Positions 1 through 10,276 of a stretch of DNA of 64,000 nt are shown here, piece after piece (position 1 is the first letter of the stretch; every line of letters starts with the position of its first letter). Below the pieces are notes generated by a model. That model saw only the letters and a list, made by a program, of their open reading frames with translations, ran no database searches and had not been told where the DNA came from. Position numbers and translations under genes: made by a program. This stretch comes from Pleodorina starrii (lineage: Eukaryota; Chlorophyta; Chlorophyceae; Chlamydomonadales; Volvocaceae): assembly GCA_030267565.1 (NCBI GenBank), contig BRXU01000008.1, positions 868,001 through 932,000 on the forward strand. Direction: 5' to 3'.

Positions 1-219
1 CTCGCTCGGCGTCGCGCTCGGCCTCTGCCACGTTTCCACCTTTTCGCATAATTCGACAATTGTCTGTCCCCAGTCATGTTATGTTGCAGCATCTATCCGT
101 TCCTGCCCGCCGGCTGCTGCGGCTTGATTGAAATTGTGGCTCCTTCGTGTATGTATGTCACCGCTGCGTGCTGCAACCCACCCACCCCCCCATATCCACC
201 GGTGCCTCCATCCATCCAG
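1..219. other. Unassigned left edge, probably intron of the LysM-like gene
   Basis: No exon can be supported here. The segment ends in a run of C and CCATC ending in CAG at 219, which is the acceptor of the first recognisable exon of the next entry, so most of it is probably intron. Upstream exons of that gene lie outside the window or are unrecognised. Confidence 0.3.
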
Positions 220-1082
220 ATGCGGGCGCCAGCGGTCTGGCGGTGGGCGGTGGCGGCCTGGGCAGTCTGGCCAACTGCGGGGCGCAGGCATCGGCCACCG
301 CCAGCGCACTCAACTGCCAGTAAGTACGGAAGGGCTGCGTGCGTGCCTGGGTCGTCAGGACGGATGGAGTGCCAATCAACGACGGAGGGCGGCTGTGTAC
401 TGACGCTGAGTGCATCCGTATCGTGTGTGCATGTGCGTGCGTGTGTGCATCCGCCCTAGATGAAAGTTTGCCAGTGTGCGGGCGCGCGCGCGGGCGGGTG
501 GTGTGTGCAGCAGGTATATATATATATATGCTGGGCCATGACCCGCGAAGGTGTGTGTTCGCGCGCGATGTGTTGGCTGCCACGCTTCATTCGCAGCTAT
601 CTATGTATGGAGTCCCCGCCCATCAGTTTTGTGCTGCTGGTGTATGTGCGGACAAGATCTGCCGGTCCGCATGCACGCACTGGTGCTCGGTGTCTCCGTA
701 AACCGACTCGGTCGCACCGTATGGACGGACAGCGCTACCTGCGACACGGACGTGCGCACACTTTGCTACGTGCGACGCGATCGCCGTGCCGCGTATATAT
801 GGCGAGAGAGCGGTTCTGGACGTGCCATGCATGCATTCATATATGGCGTCCAATGCGCCCTCGTTGCCGCCCCGCCCCGCCCCGCTTCACTCACCCCGAC
901 CGCGCGCCTGCCCCGCGCGTTCCACGTGTACATACAGGCAGTACACCTGCCCCACGAGCGGCAACCTGTGCGACTTCGGCGTCTTCTTCGGCACCAGCTG
1001 CCAGGGCATGCAGCTCATCAACCCTGGCGTGGATGCCGTGCAGGCCGGCCAGGTCATCTTCGTGCCTCCCTGCTTGGCCTAG
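220..1082 (+). CDS. Cys-rich LysM-like protein, 3' end (two exons, partial)
   Basis: Two exons are visible: 220-319 (donor GTAAGT at 320) and 938-1082 (acceptor ACATACAG), ending in TAG at 1080-1082. Splice phases match, one G completing a CAG codon. The first exon encodes a Gly/Ala-rich stretch with two cysteines (SLANCGAQASATASALNC). The last encodes YTCPTSGNLC, then GTSCQGMQLINPGVDAVQAG and QVIFVPPC. The pattern of Cys, LINPGVDA and QVIFVPPC resembles the end of a LysM carbohydrate-binding repeat, where the NPG turn and a final VP-P-C are typical. LysM proteins of volvocine algae are often secreted. This call rests on motif resemblance only. The 5' part is missing, so signal peptide and total length are unknown. 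A TGTAA at 1666-1670 is a possible, rather distant, polyadenylation signal. Confidence 0.5.
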
Positions 1083-2335
1083 ATAGCAATCAACATGGCG
1101 GGGAGTTACATACGTACAGTCAAGGCGGCGGGCAGCCGAGCGGAGGCCTCCGCGGTGAGTTCCTGCATGCTGTCTTCCACTCTTTTACCTACCTACTATA
1201 CGGGCGGCATACGAATGAACCTTGCAAATACTTTGGATTTCGATGTATGAGTGGCTGGCAGTTTGTTGTTTGGAGCGGATAAGGTCTCTTGAAGGACCGC
1301 CGCGACAATGTGGAGGTGCAGGGCGCCAACGAAATGTTGAAGTTGATCGGCTGCGTGGCGGGGAGTAGGTAATAATGTGGCGTCTCACAGGCAGGACATA
1401 CATAGAGTTAGGCCTGCATAGGCAGATCAGGGCACATCGAGCCGTCGTGCTTCTCCTTTTGATCGCCATTTGCGCGCTTGCTATGCGGCTTGCCAACGTC
1501 TTGCCAATACATAAGAGTTACATACGGTTGTGGGCGCTGTTGTCGGTTAGTTCGTTAAAATACTTGCATCACTTTGGACAGAGTTGTTCGTTCAGTAGAT
1601 TTTGACTCGTTACGAGAAGTCCTTACTTATAAGAAAATTCAATAGATTATGGCCCGACAATACCATGTAACTGTTACAGAAAATTGACAAGCGATACCGG
1701 TACTGTACCTGTATAGGAGTTCCGTTGTTGCATTGGCGAACCAAGTCCTCCCGTCCTCCTACGATGGTGGTCGGAAATGAAGACCGAATACGCACACCAT
1801 CAGCAGCCAGTACGTGGCGGACGGCGGAAAGGTGGCCACGGCGGAACCCTGCTGCGGAACGACGTTGCCAGTGTCTACCCCTTGTGTATGCTGCATCATG
1901 ACATGGAGCCACGCCAATGAACAATACTGGGGCAGCATGTATTGGGACTCATTTGATATGCTGCGTGTGGTGCCCCATCCACACCAGCGATCAGCGTGTG
2001 GGCTGCTCATGACGCTGCGGTCGACCGAGAGGATGGGCGAATGTGAGGGTGCTACGGCAGCTTGGGGGGAGGAAGAAAGCGTAATACGGGGCTTCCCCTG
2101 CCGCCCGCCGGCTCGCGCCCCCACTGCTTAGATGGATGCCCCGGGCGGGACCGGGCAGCAGGCCCCTTCGATGAGCATTGGGCATCCTACAACACCCATA
2201 ATAGCGATGAACCACACGTTACAAAACTCGCGGCCAACTGGCTGTATGTAAACAACTCAAATCTTGAGCCACGGGTGGGCTAATGACGGTTATAGCCGTT
2301 TGCGTGGCCAACCGCAACACCCACACCGCAACACG
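1083..2335. other. Intergenic, no gene seen
   Basis: Probably begins with the 3' UTR of the LysM-like gene. Short open frames occur on both strands but have no recognisable domain, no splice-consistent extension and no codon pattern like neighbouring exons. The only signal noted is TGTAA at 1666-1670. Confidence 0.4.
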
Positions 2336-2545
2336 CAATCAGAATTGTTGAAGCCTAACCGAGGCAACCATCTCGCACACATGACCACCTGGCGACAACC
2401 GGCCGTACGGCACTCAACGGAAAGAAGTAAACGGGGCGACACAGCACCTCCAGTCCTCCACACATGCAGAGACAAGGGGCGATACTTTACGTTTAGGGAC
2501 AGGACGTGACGCGCCTAAACGCAACACCACTAGTGTTCGAATGCG
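2336..2545 (+). repeat. Dispersed repeat B, copy 1
   Basis: A 210-bp segment beginning CAATCAGAATTGTTGAAG and ending GTGTTCGAATGCG. It recurs in the same orientation at 5222-5431 with one substitution seen (AAACGGGGCG versus AAACGGAGCG). It contains the 8-bp palindrome CACTAGTG near its right end. Near-identity implies recent duplication or transposition. No coding function is recognised. Confidence 0.85.
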
Positions 2546-3305
2546 ATTTTAAACGTGGAGTTTAAGACACGAAGAATACAAATATACAAGACAGAACGTT
2601 AAACCACGGGCGTAAACTTATTAGTTTAAGCTAATCTCTAAACAGAAATTGAGTTGCGTTTATCTTCGTTGACCAGGAGGTGAGCAGCAACGCGTTTGGA
2701 GGTCACACAGCCGCAGCCGGGCAGCAGTTACAGGAGATTATGGCCGCGTTTGGCGGGGGTGGTTGGGCGTGAGGCCGAGAAGGCCATGAGAAGGCAGCAG
2801 GTGCGTAGCATAACAGGCCCGAGACCGTCAGGGCCCGCAGACCCCAGCGAGCGCCAGGACGACGACAGCGGACGCTTCACGTGAGTAACATGTGTGCCTA
2901 GGATGGGCTGAACGGCTCGCGCTGCCGCGCCCCCCTTCGCGTGAGCACCAATGAGCACATGCTCGCGTCGACCTGGGAGGGCCAGCAGCACCACCGTGGA
3001 CTACATGATGGGTGGCCCTGTCAACTTTATCTCGGAGATCCTGCGTCGCCCGTGGCCGAAGACCGGCCGCCCGAAGAACTTCTTCCCATCCTGGGCGAGC
3101 TAGGACCCCAAGATGGGAGGCCCGTTCGTCAACTACACCATCCAGAAGGACCATCGCCACGTAGACTCGAAGACCTGCCGCCCAAGGTGAGTGACACTCC
3201 GTTGCTGGGGCCAGCATTCCGGGTTGGGGCTGGGAGCCTTGGGTTTGAGGGCGCTCGTATGAGGCAACCGGTGTGGGGAAGGATCGGAGGGCTGCGGGCC
3301 TGGTA
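2546..3305 (+). other. Unassigned region with one arm of a duplicated exon-like segment
   Basis: The segment 3116-3180 encodes GGPFVNYTIQKDHRHVD in one frame and recurs in diverged form at 4204-4269, on the other side of the minisatellite. The second copy has a one-base indel, so at least one copy is out of frame. Upstream in-frame residues (VDYMMGGPVNFISEILRRP) end in a stop near 3102. This looks like remnants of a gene broken by expansion of the repeat. I do not recognise the family. Confidence 0.25.
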
Positions 3306-4140
3306 GCGCCCGCCGAAGGGGACCGGGGTAGGGCCAGCTCGGAGGGCCGTAAGGCGAAGCACCCGCCGGTGGGGACCGGTGTAGGGCCGGCTCGGAGGGC
3401 CGTAAGACACTCATGCCCGCCGGTGGGGACCGGTGTAGGGCCGGCTCGGAGGGCCGTAAGACACTCATGCCCGCCGGTGGGGACCGGTGTAGGGCCGGCT
3501 CGGAGGGCCGTAAAGCACTTGTGCCCGCCGGTGGGGACCGGTGTAGGGCCGGCTCCGAGGGCCGTAAGACACTCGTGCCCGCCGGTGGGGACCGGTGTAG
3601 GGCCGGCTCGGAGGGCCGTAAGACACTCGTGCCCGCCGGTGGGGACCGGTGTAGGGCCGGCTCGGAGGGCCGTAAAGCACTTGTGCCCGCCGGTGGGGAC
3701 CGGTGTAGGGCCGGCTCGGAGGGCCGTAAGACACTCATGCCCGCCGGTGGGGACCGGTGTAGGGCCGGCTCGGAGGGCAGTAAGACACTCGTGCCCGCCG
3801 GTGGGGACCGGTGTAGGGCCGGCTCGGAGGGCAGTAAGACACTCATGCCCGCCGGTGGGGACCGGTGTAGGGCCGGCTCCGAGGGCAGTAAGACACTCGT
3901 GCCCGCCGGTGGGGACCGGTGTAGGGCCGGCTCGGAGGGCCGTAAGACACTCATGCCCGCCGGTGGGGACCGGTGTAGGGCCGGCTCGGAGGGCCGTAAG
4001 ACACTCATGCCCGCCGGTGGGGACCGGTGTAGGGCCGGGTCGGAGGGCCGTGGAGCAGACAATTCCCGCCGGTGCAAATCGATGTAGGGCTGGCTTGGAG
4101 GACAGTAAGACTGGAAACGCCCGCCGGCAAGGGCCGGTAT
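3306..4140. repeat. 54-bp GC-rich minisatellite, about 13 good units plus degenerate ends
   Basis: The unit runs from CCCGCCGGTGGGGACCGG to GTAAGACACTCATG and is exactly 54 bp. Regular units start at 3362, 3416, 3470 and so on to 4010, with degenerate units at 3306-3361 and 4064-4140. Variants alternate GACACTCATG, GACACTCGTG and AAGCACTTGTG. Because 54 is divisible by three and the unit lacks stops in several frames, long artificial reading frames of 482 aa (-) and 505 aa (+) run through it. Confidence 0.95.
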
Positions 4141-5109
4141 ACTGCCCACGGAACGTCGTGCCATCTTGGACGAGCCAGCAGCACATCAGGGACTCCCAAG
4201 CCTGGAGGCCCCTTTCGCCAATTACACCATCCAGAAAGACCATCGCCACGTGGACGCGAGGATCTGCCGCTAGCATTCCGCCAGTGCTATACTGCCGGGC
4301 GCGCCGCTGGGCGAGAGGCGGCGGAGTATTGACAGCCGGGGCTCGGGAGGCGTCGACATGGGTGGCGCAGGAGCGGAGGCCGCCGCCGCTGGGTCCAGTG
4401 GACTGGTGGAGTGGTCAGACGCAGCGCCGTCCACCGCTTGGGTGGGACAGCGATGTGGGCGCCACGGCGAACGCGACAATCAACGGCGGCTACTGCCTCG
4501 GCGGCGATCGGGTTGGGCCCGCCGCAGGCCATCCAGACGCCGCGCGCTTAGCAGCTTACAGAGGGGCGGCGGACGCCCGTGGCAGCCTCGGGGCGACTTC
4601 CCGGAACCCGGCAAGTAACACGGGGGGGGGGACGAGCAACACGCAGTGCCCGCAGGCCGGTCAGTCGCGCTGCACCACATTCACGGCGAGGGTGGCTTTC
4701 GGGGCAGCAGCAATGCGGGCGGAGGGCCCCCCTTGCTACGGGCCCGAGATGAGGGAAAGTTGGTGCCACCCGACACTAGTGGGCGGGTGATGTGTGGTGT
4801 GCAGTAAAGACCTGGGCAAAGGAAAACTGAGTATATGCCCCAACGTACGTCAGCTGGTTCCTACGGTATCGGCCGGCAAAGTATGAACCGGTGGGCAGCT
4901 TGGCCGAGTTTGGGGATTAGCCAGGGGAAATCGCCGCCCGGGCCGCGCCAGGACTTGGCGTGGATTGTGGGGAAACGGTCTGGGCAGGAGGGGTGGAAGT
5001 GGAACGAACCGGTCCGGGATTGGGTGGCGCCAATGAGAAGCACGAGTATGGAGCATGGCCCAGGGACCCGCCCTGCTGGGGGGCCGTGCCGCGTGGGCGC
5101 GGGGGTGGG
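4141..5109 (+). other. Unassigned region right of the minisatellite
   Basis: Contains the second copy (4204-4269) of the duplicated exon-like segment. A frame at about 4440-4620 reads SDVGATANATINGGYCLGGD, which has protein-like composition but no family I recognise. No convincing exon chain could be built. It may be a pseudogene or terminal exons of an unknown gene. Confidence 0.2.
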
Positions 5110-5224
5110 TTGGCGTGAATGGGAAGAGCGAAATAGGCGAGTTACAACGGGCTTGAGCCGCGACAGTGGCGGCCCCGCCACAATAAGCTGGCCCAGGGTA
5201 CGACAGCCGGTTGAACTTCAACAA
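5110..5224 (+). repeat. Dispersed repeat A, copy 1
   Basis: A 115-bp segment from TTGGCGTGAATGGGAAG to TTGAACTTCAACAA, repeated in the same orientation at 9618-9732 with no difference seen. Its right end abuts, and overlaps by three bases, the left end of repeat B. Confidence 0.85.
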
Positions 5225-5239
5225 TCAGAATTGTTGAAG
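5216..5239. repeat. 24-bp perfect palindrome at the A/B repeat junction
   Basis: Arms CTTCAACAAT (5216-5225) and ATTGTTGAAG (5230-5239) flank the loop CAGA. The left arm belongs mostly to repeat A and the right arm to repeat B. Other copies of A and B lack the partner arm, so the palindrome exists only where the two meet. Confidence 0.8.
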
Positions 5240-5431
5240 CCTAACCGAGGCAACCATCTCGCACACATGACCACCTGGCGACAACCGGCCGTACGGCACT
5301 CAACGGAAAGAAGTAAACGGAGCGACACAGCACCTCCAGTCCTCCACACATGCAGAGACAAGGGGCGATACTTTACGTTTAGGGACAGGACGTGACGCGC
5401 CTAAACGCAACACCACTAGTGTTCGAATGCG
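5222..5431 (+). repeat. Dispersed repeat B, copy 2
   Basis: Same 210-bp sequence as at 2336-2545, with one substitution. It lies directly against repeat A and is followed by a short CCCACCCACCCACCC run. Confidence 0.85.
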
Positions 5432-8400
5432 CCCACCCACCCACCCATCGAGATGGAGCAAATCCTCGGCGTTCACTGCCGGTGTAGTTGGGATCGGTGA
5501 TGCACCACCCCCACACGCGGGCGCACCACGGCTCACAGGACGGCAAGGGGGCACAGGACGGTTGAATCATGGCGGGATCGGATCTGCATTAGGTTGACAA
5601 GCCCCCCAGAGAATGCGCCCTGGTCCTGGTTCCCAGCAGTAAACCGGATGGAAGCCGAGGTGGGTCACGCCCGGCAGTTGGGTGCGCAGCTGTGAGCCTA
5701 GGGTGCAGCCGCTAAGGCGCCGCTCTGGCAAGTCGCCTCGCCCGGTAGCCAGAGGTCGGAACGTGGAATCGACCACGGCAGCGACAGGTGGAGGGCAGTG
5801 GCGGGAGAGCACCAGTTATCAGCGCTGGAGCGTGCATGGAGCACATTTGGGGTTGGCACCCGGGGAAAGGGGGCACCGGGTGTCCGGACGGCGGGTAGGT
5901 CTCGCCGCTGCAGAAGGGCGACCCCGACAGTGTAAGCGACACTGGGGCCGGGCAAGGGAAAGTCGGGGAGAACGGGCGCTCATCAGAAGAGGGGCCCCCG
6001 ACACCATCCAGCCGCCGCCGCCACACGTCCGCACAACGCCGCCATCATGCACGTTATGCGCAGCGGGTCACAGAGCAACAGCCGCCCCGCTTATCGCGAC
6101 CGAGTGGAGCGGATTAAGCCCTATATACAGGTAAGTCACGGGGGGCGAATAGTGCGGCACACCCACGGGGAACTCTCTCACAGGACGTGGGACCAACGGG
6201 AGGCATTGAGTTTGTGGCGGGGCTACGGCGGGCAAGAAATGGACACCGTCGTCACAGCACAACCGCCCGCCAGCAGGGCGGGTGGCATTTACGTCGACCC
6301 TCCAACAGCAAGGCCGATGTATGGGTCCAGCGCTCGTCGCAATCGGGGGGATCGGCACCTCGCAGATGGGGTTGAAGGGAGCGTGCGTGGCTGATAACGA
6401 GGTGCCGCCATGGTAGCGGTCGGGCTGGAGTCCACGTAGCAGTGGATGGTGGGTCCGGAGGAGAGGGGCGCGCACAGTGACAGTGTGGAGAAGACGCGGG
6501 TGTTGGGCCCTTCATTTGCCATTATGGATGCGAACCAGCCGCCGTCGCTGGACGGAGAGATGCAAACCGACAAGGTGGGTCAGCGGTGTGTGTGCATCTC
6601 CGAGCTCCCCCTATCGGTCTTCGGCACGGCTACCGTGGCGGCGGCATACATGCTCCATCGGATAACGTAGCACATGGAGCACGGGGCCCGCCGCCGGCGC
6701 GCGAGCTCGACCGGCTGGGACGGCGGGCGGCGAAGCTCATCGATCGGGGGCTGTGCTCGAGGCCAGTGAGCGCACGGCCACGGAGGTTCCCAAATCCCTA
6801 TTGCCTGGCCACCCGGCCCCGGGGTTTTATGGCGCCCTACCCCTCAGGGAGCATGCCCACGCGCAATGGGCATGGGTGGGCCGTGCAGCTGGTGGTCAGG
6901 GAAGCACGCGCGGCTGGTCAGGACATAACACCCTGCTGGCAGTGGAGCGTGTTTGAGTGTTGCGGCCGGTTCGTCCAAGGTTTCAGTCCATGGAGGTGCT
7001 TACCGCCGCCCGGGATTCTCCTGGGGCCGAAGGGGGAACCTTCCGGGGGCCGTAACAGGCCCCGCCTATCTTCCCCGGGGGACGGATGTTGGAGAGGATC
7101 CCCTGGTGCAGGGAGTGTGGGGGTTGGGACGCGCCTCATTAGGCTAACCCGCAGCTGCCACAGTGCAACGACCCGGGTGCCCGCCCGGGACCGGAGCACC
7201 AGCACCCGGCCTGTAGGGGGCTACCAGGCGCTGCGGACGAAGGAGCTGCAGAACACGACTGCGGTGGTGGAGGGACGGGGGCGAGATCCAGGTCCGCTCA
7301 TGCAGAGTGCAGTCGTGCGCGTGTGTGACGAGGCTTCGTGACTAATTGCCTTGACCTGTCCGGGCCGGGGGGCAGCTGGGGTGACTGGCGGCTGTGGGAT
7401 GAGTGCCAGGCTGCCCTCGCAGCCGCCAGGTCGACATTCCCGACGTCAGGCTTAGGGCGGCCCGGTTGGGAGTGCAACTCACGGCGAGGGGTCGCTCGGG
7501 TGCAGTGCAGAGCGAGAACGAAGTCGTGGTGATGTTGGTGCAGCGCTTGGGGAGGGCGGTTGACGAATGGGACCCGCTCAGCGCCAGGCGGGTCCCACCC
7601 AGGCGCCGCGCGAGTTCTCGATGCGTCACGGCACCGCTCTGCAGCTGGAGGCAGTGGAAGCGGGCCGGGCGGCGGCACAAAACGGCTCGTTTGTGAGGAC
7701 TTGGTGTTGGCAGAGGCTGACCCGCAAACCCGGGCCGGCTCCGGCCGCCTTAAGAACCCGCTACTGCGGCTGTTGGAGAAGGTGCGGTGGAAGAATGCCA
7801 ACAAGGAGGCTCACTGGCAGCTGGCTGTCGAGGGCATCCCGCTCCTGGGGAACCCACATATGCGGAATGTGGCCCCCGCGTGCTGTGGGAGTGGCCAGTC
7901 CCCTGCCGCGGCCGGGAACACCTGCCCGCCGCGGGTGCACCACTTCAGGCATTGCCGGGTGACACCAGCTGTCTGGCAGCAGCTGGAGGCTCGGGTCGGG
8001 GCTCCTATCCGCAGGGGCATATCTGGCGGGTTCCCACCCTGCTGAGGTGGAGTGGTGCGTGAGGGAGGTGGTCGGTTTGGCGGCCGTGAGCGTGATGCGA
8101 ACCGGTCGCAGTTACATGGCGGCCGCAGTTAGGTGGGAGACACATCCCCAGGGGGTCACTCACGGTCAGAGCGGCGCGTAGGGCGGTGGCCGACTCTTGG
8201 GGCGGCTGCAGGAGTTCGTTGCTTTGAAGGTGTCACACCGAGGCTGGGGCACGGTGGGAGCTCCCCACCCCTTTTCTGCAGTGGTGGTCGGTCGCTTAGT
8301 ATGTGGGACCTCCGCCCACTTCTGACGCCATGGTTTAGCATGGCTGGGAACTCAAGTGTGAAGCGCCGATGGGGGCCTGGTGACGCTCTGCAATCGGGTG

Positions 8401-9617
8401 TGGTGCCGGTCGCCTTCCACCCTCCCGTCCTTGGGGACGCCCGGTGATTCATGAGCTGCCATTGGCCCGCTGAGACTGCGAGCTTCCTCTAGCAGAGTCC
8501 CGGGGTGGCTGATAGGAGCCCATGCGTGCAACGTCCCCGGTACGGTGGTGCACGGGTCGGTTGCCCTGGGTTGCACCCGAGTACGGCTGGTCGAGGTTGG
8601 GTCTCTGGTTGCTTTTGCCCTGGTGGGTGTTTGAGGCGTCGGCCGCAGCAGTATTTGGTGCGGTTGAGCGCTCTGTTTCGGGCACGGTCGGCGGGGTGTA
8701 TGCACTGACGGCCCTTTGGGTCCGCTGTAACATGTTTCAGTTCCACCCGGCAGTTTCCGGCCCCTGGCGTCGCTTTCAGCCGCTCGGGATGGCCCCGAGA
8801 TGGAGAGTAGAGACCTGCCGGAGGGGGTGTGGTGGGTCGTCACGGCACCCGCCTACTTCCCGCCGGATGTCGAGGAAGGAACCCCTGGTCTCGGGAGCGT
8901 GGCACCTTACAAGGGGCTGGTCGCCCTATCCGGCAGGCCGGCACGTGGATGGCTGCCCGCCCATGATCTACACCCATCGGGCCCCAGGTGCGCACGACCC
9001 TGAGTCCCAGCTCGCAACCCAGGCCCATGCGGAGAGGAGCAAGAACAGGCATCACGCCACACGAGCGATAAAAATTTGACACGGGGGAAGAGGAGCCAAG
9101 GCAGGCGGCCTCCTCGGCGCGGGCGGGGTAAAGAGGGGAAACGAGCGGCCTCCATCGGGGCCCACGGCGTCGTGGAGGCATGGCCCGCAGGACCGGGTTG
9201 GAGAAGGAGGCTGGTGAAATGGTGCCGGGAACGGGGACAATGATCAAGCTAGAGGTTACAGAACGCGGGGGCAGAAGCGGCCAAGAAATCGGCACGCTGG
9301 GAGATAGGCGGTAGAAGGCCGGCCCCACTGTGGGGAAACCAGGGCAGGTGGCGCTTGACACACTCGCGGACGGGACACAGGACGAGCGAGGAGGTGTCGG
9401 CGACCGAGTTTTAGAGAGGGAACGGGTACACGTAACCGACCCACGTGCCGAGCGAGTCTTGTTATGTAGGCCGGCCCAGAGGCTGCAGGAATGAAATAGA
9501 GGTAATAAATGGAGGCTAAATGATAAATGGACGTATTCGGCTGATCGTACGAGAGGCTCATATGCCGCGCCAACTGTCGCGGTTTAGAAAGGCCCGCCCA
9601 CCCACCCAAGACGCCAA
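5432..9617 (+). mobile_element. Decayed retroelement-like region
   Basis: No intact gene is present. The most informative part is a frame at about 7680-8045 encoding LLEKVRWKNANKEAHWQLAV, then HMRNVAPACCGSGQ and HHFRHCRVTPAVWQQLEARV. A Trp-Arg-Leu-Ala-Val-Asp-Gly-type segment followed by spaced Cys residues and HHFxxCxVxxxV is characteristic of the zinc-knuckle tail of algal retroelement polyproteins. I infer a degraded plus-strand element with many stops and frameshifts. A stretch at about 8630-8745 shares phrases with 29160-29235. Boundaries are not defined: the limits given are those of the flanking dispersed repeats. The reverse transcriptase core was not identified. Confidence 0.35.
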
Positions 9618-9732
9618 TTGGCGTGAATGGGAAGAGCGAAATAGGCGAGTTACAACGGGCTTGAGCCGCGACAGTGGCGGCCCCGCCACAATAAGCTGGC
9701 CCAGGGTACGACAGCCGGTTGAACTTCAACAA
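9618..9732 (+). repeat. Dispersed repeat A, copy 2
   Basis: Same 115 bp as 5110-5224. After AACTTCAACAA the sequence departs into unrelated DNA, which marks the right end of repeat A. Confidence 0.85.
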
Positions 9733-10276
9733 CCGAATCGGGGGCGCCCGTCTGTGCCATGGCATGCATATGTTCTTGTATAAGGCTGGCATTTTATTTG
9801 TACCGATTTGTGGCGCTCAGTCAGCGATTTGGCAGTCGCATTGTCACGGCCGAAATGCCCAAACAGAGTTCTCCTTCCGTCCACAGGAATACAATTGTGT
9901 TGTGGCGCAGGAAATGTGTGCCTAGGGAATAAGCAGGATTAGTAAAGCAGTGAAAGAGCACAAGAAGACACTTCCCGCGCAAAACGATACGGCGGTCGTT
10001 ACGATGCCGCAACGAATGATGACTGCAGTCGGAAGCTTTCAGGGGAATCGATCATTGTTTGGCATATGATTGCGGTTCTCTCTGACGCTTCGCGTACACG
10101 TTTTGTCCGAAGAACCTTTTCCCTGCTTCCAAGGGAGGTCATCTGTTTTCCCCAGCGGTCATATAGGAACATCTCGTAAGTCATCGGTATTGTGACATAC
10201 CCATCTTTCGATCACACGTCCTGAACGGAAGAAAGGAGCCCGGCGATGGCGTGAATCGGCTGTGCCAGACGCCCAG
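9733..10276 (+). other. Upstream region of the coiled-coil protein gene
   Basis: Lower GC than its surroundings and without a supportable exon. It should hold the promoter and 5' UTR of the gene starting at 10277. I could not pick a TATA element or transcription start with confidence. Confidence 0.35.

Noticed and set aside
2521..2545. GTTCGAATGC resembling a tRNA T-loop in repeat B
   Set aside because: No acceptor stem, D-arm or anticodon arm could be folded around it. It is part of a 210-bp repeat.
2828..4276. 482-aa minus-strand frame and 505-aa plus-strand frame across the minisatellite
   Set aside because: Both are products of a stop-free 54-bp repeat whose length is a multiple of three. 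Neither has unique domain sequence or splice support.
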